Part shown: positions 63,109 to 64,000 of the stretch, piece after piece | Layout of the letters: the number at the start of each line of letters is the position of its first letter | Position numbering within the stretch: position 1 is the first letter of the stretch | Position numbers and translations under genes: made by a program | The notes under the pieces: model-generated | Seen by the model: only the letters and a program-made list of their open reading frames with translations | What the model was told of the DNA's origin: nothing | Databases searched by the model: none | Source: Orobanche coerulescens | Taxonomy: Eukaryota > Streptophyta > Magnoliopsida > Lamiales > Orobanchaceae | Direction: 5' to 3' | Assembly (NCBI GenBank): GCA_033398695.1 | Contig: CM065806.1 | Coordinates: 41,317,001 to 41,381,000 of the forward strand | DNA length: 64,000 bases

Positions 63109-64000
63109 GTAGGAGTAATTTCCGAAATATAGGCTTTTTCGGAGTCGACCGGACTCCAGACCACGGCACAAACCCCCCGGACCGTGGCACTATGCTCGGA
63201 AACATATTTTTTCTTCACTTGGCCGAAACTGTACTTTGGGCCGCCGCCCCTGCCGGCTGGGCTGCGGCCCCCGCCGAAGACACTCAACAGTGGCCGACCC
63301 TCCTGTACTCTGGGCCGCGGCCCCTGCCGAGCACCATCCTGCCGAGACCCGCCGAGACATGCCGATCACCATGGGTCGCGGCTCATTCCTGCCGAGCCGC
63401 GGCCCGCCATTTCGCTGGCCGTCAGTACTGCAGGCGCGGCCCCTGCCGGCCGGGTCGCGGCCCACTGCCGATCCCTGGGCGCATTTTTGCGCAGTGTGCC
63501 GCGGCACACTTGGCCCGGGCCGCGGCACACGAGTCAAAACCTGCACGTTGGCACCTTTTTATGCAGAATTGGATCGGGCCTTTCAATCATTCAACTTCTA
63601 CACACAAGAACAAGAGAGAGAGATATATAGAGAGAGAAATACAAATTTTCATTTTCCCGGAGATTTATCGGTCGGATCGTCGTGATCTTTTGACAAGAGC
63701 TTGGTAGCTATTGGGCAAACCTTTTCACCAGTGTAGATCGAGTTTTTGAGTCCGGAAGTACGGGTATTTCGTTAGCTCTTTGTGTAAGCCATTTACGGTT
63801 GTTTTATTTATTGATCTTGTTGTTGTTATTGATTCCAAATACTTGAAGAACATTTATTACCAAGTATTTGACGATTGGAGTATACCCCTAGTTTGTATTA
63901 GGGACGATTGTGTATTTGTGTGTATTGGTGATAGTGGATTTTAAGCGGCTTCGGTCCCGTGGTTTTTACTCTCGTCTTGAGGGGTTTTCCACGCTAAAAT
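63109..64000 (+). repeat. 3' LTR of copia F (partial)
   Basis: Matches 58381 onward: TGTAGGAGTAATTTCCG, then the array (63232-63537) in a shorter form, then the R/U5 region up to the window end (CACGCTAAAAT, equal to about 59300). Confidence 0.93.

Larger units (their letters stand above)
58381..64000 (+). mobile_element. Ty1/copia element F (3' LTR cut by window end)
   Basis: LTR 58381-59470, primer site, gag-pol, polypurine tract, and 892 bases of the 3' LTR (63109-64000). The interior is nearly complete for pol but short in gag. TCTTA at 58376-58380 is the left flank; the right one is off-window. The strand is the same as the receptor kinase whose intron it entered. F' at 31764 is a fragment of the same family. 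Confidence 0.93.

Noticed and set aside
1..64000. tRNA or rRNA genes
   Set aside because: The only tRNA-like sequences noticed are the 12-17 base primer-binding sites. No cloverleaf or rRNA block was seen by eye; a tRNAscan run would settle it.

Overview
This is repeat-rich nuclear DNA from a flowering plant, most likely a eudicot with a large genome. The evidence is plant-type Ty3/gypsy chromoviruses with initiator-Met-tRNA primer sites, Ty1/copia elements, a TNP2-type CACTA transposon, an RTE LINE, a Stowaway-like MITE, and an S-domain receptor kinase with plant introns. The family or genus cannot be named from the sequence. I see no intact host gene. Almost every base belongs to a mobile element or to one shattered receptor-kinase pseudogene.

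Layout, left to right. Element names are mine. (1) 1-5333: gypsy element A, minus strand, cut by the window edge, inserted in the gag of gypsy element E. (2) 5334-11198: the rest of E on the minus strand: gag fragment, an extra coiled-coil ORF in the leader, and one long LTR carrying a CACTA-type MITE. (3) 11199-12041: the 3' end of a small copia (H). (4) 12042-12475: AT-rich simple sequence. (5) 12476-13622: RTE LINE fragment, minus. (6) 13623-17051: copia G, 5' LTR plus a highly structured leader. (7) 17052-26212: a nearly complete plus-strand gypsy (A'/B) whose 5' LTR is a recombinant of two LTR families. (8) 26213-31763: gypsy C, minus, broken in its RNase H by (7). (9) 31764-32089: end of a copia LTR (F'). 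(10) 32090-57928: an S-domain receptor-like kinase pseudogene on the plus strand. Its first exon is split by an 18.9 kb CACTA transposon (32415-51357). That transposon holds a complete gypsy D (36989-45895) and a captured piece of an alpha-glucan phosphorylase gene. Intron 1 holds a gag-only copia (52454-56629). (11) 58381-64000: copia F, entered through its 5' LTR and running off the window.

The nesting gives relative ages. The kinase gene is oldest. F', the CACTA, the gag-only element and F entered it; D entered the CACTA; C entered F'; the A'/B recombinant removed the DNA between copia G and C. A entered E, and E sits against copia H. D, the CACTA, the gag-only copia, the MITE in E and the Stowaway-like MITE all have recognisable target-site duplications; the A'/B element does not.

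The most unusual signal is not a gene. Six LTR families here, both gypsy and copia, carry an array of about 10 to 20 short CpG-containing palindromes, normally just upstream of the TATA box. The palindrome differs between families (cores CGGCCG, CGTACG, CGCRCG, CCGCGG), yet the architecture is the same, and the same palindrome occurs in unrelated superfamilies. These arrays are also where paired LTRs differ by insertions and deletions. The gypsy LTRs further share a GC hairpin and a U5-terminal block although the rest of the LTR has diverged.
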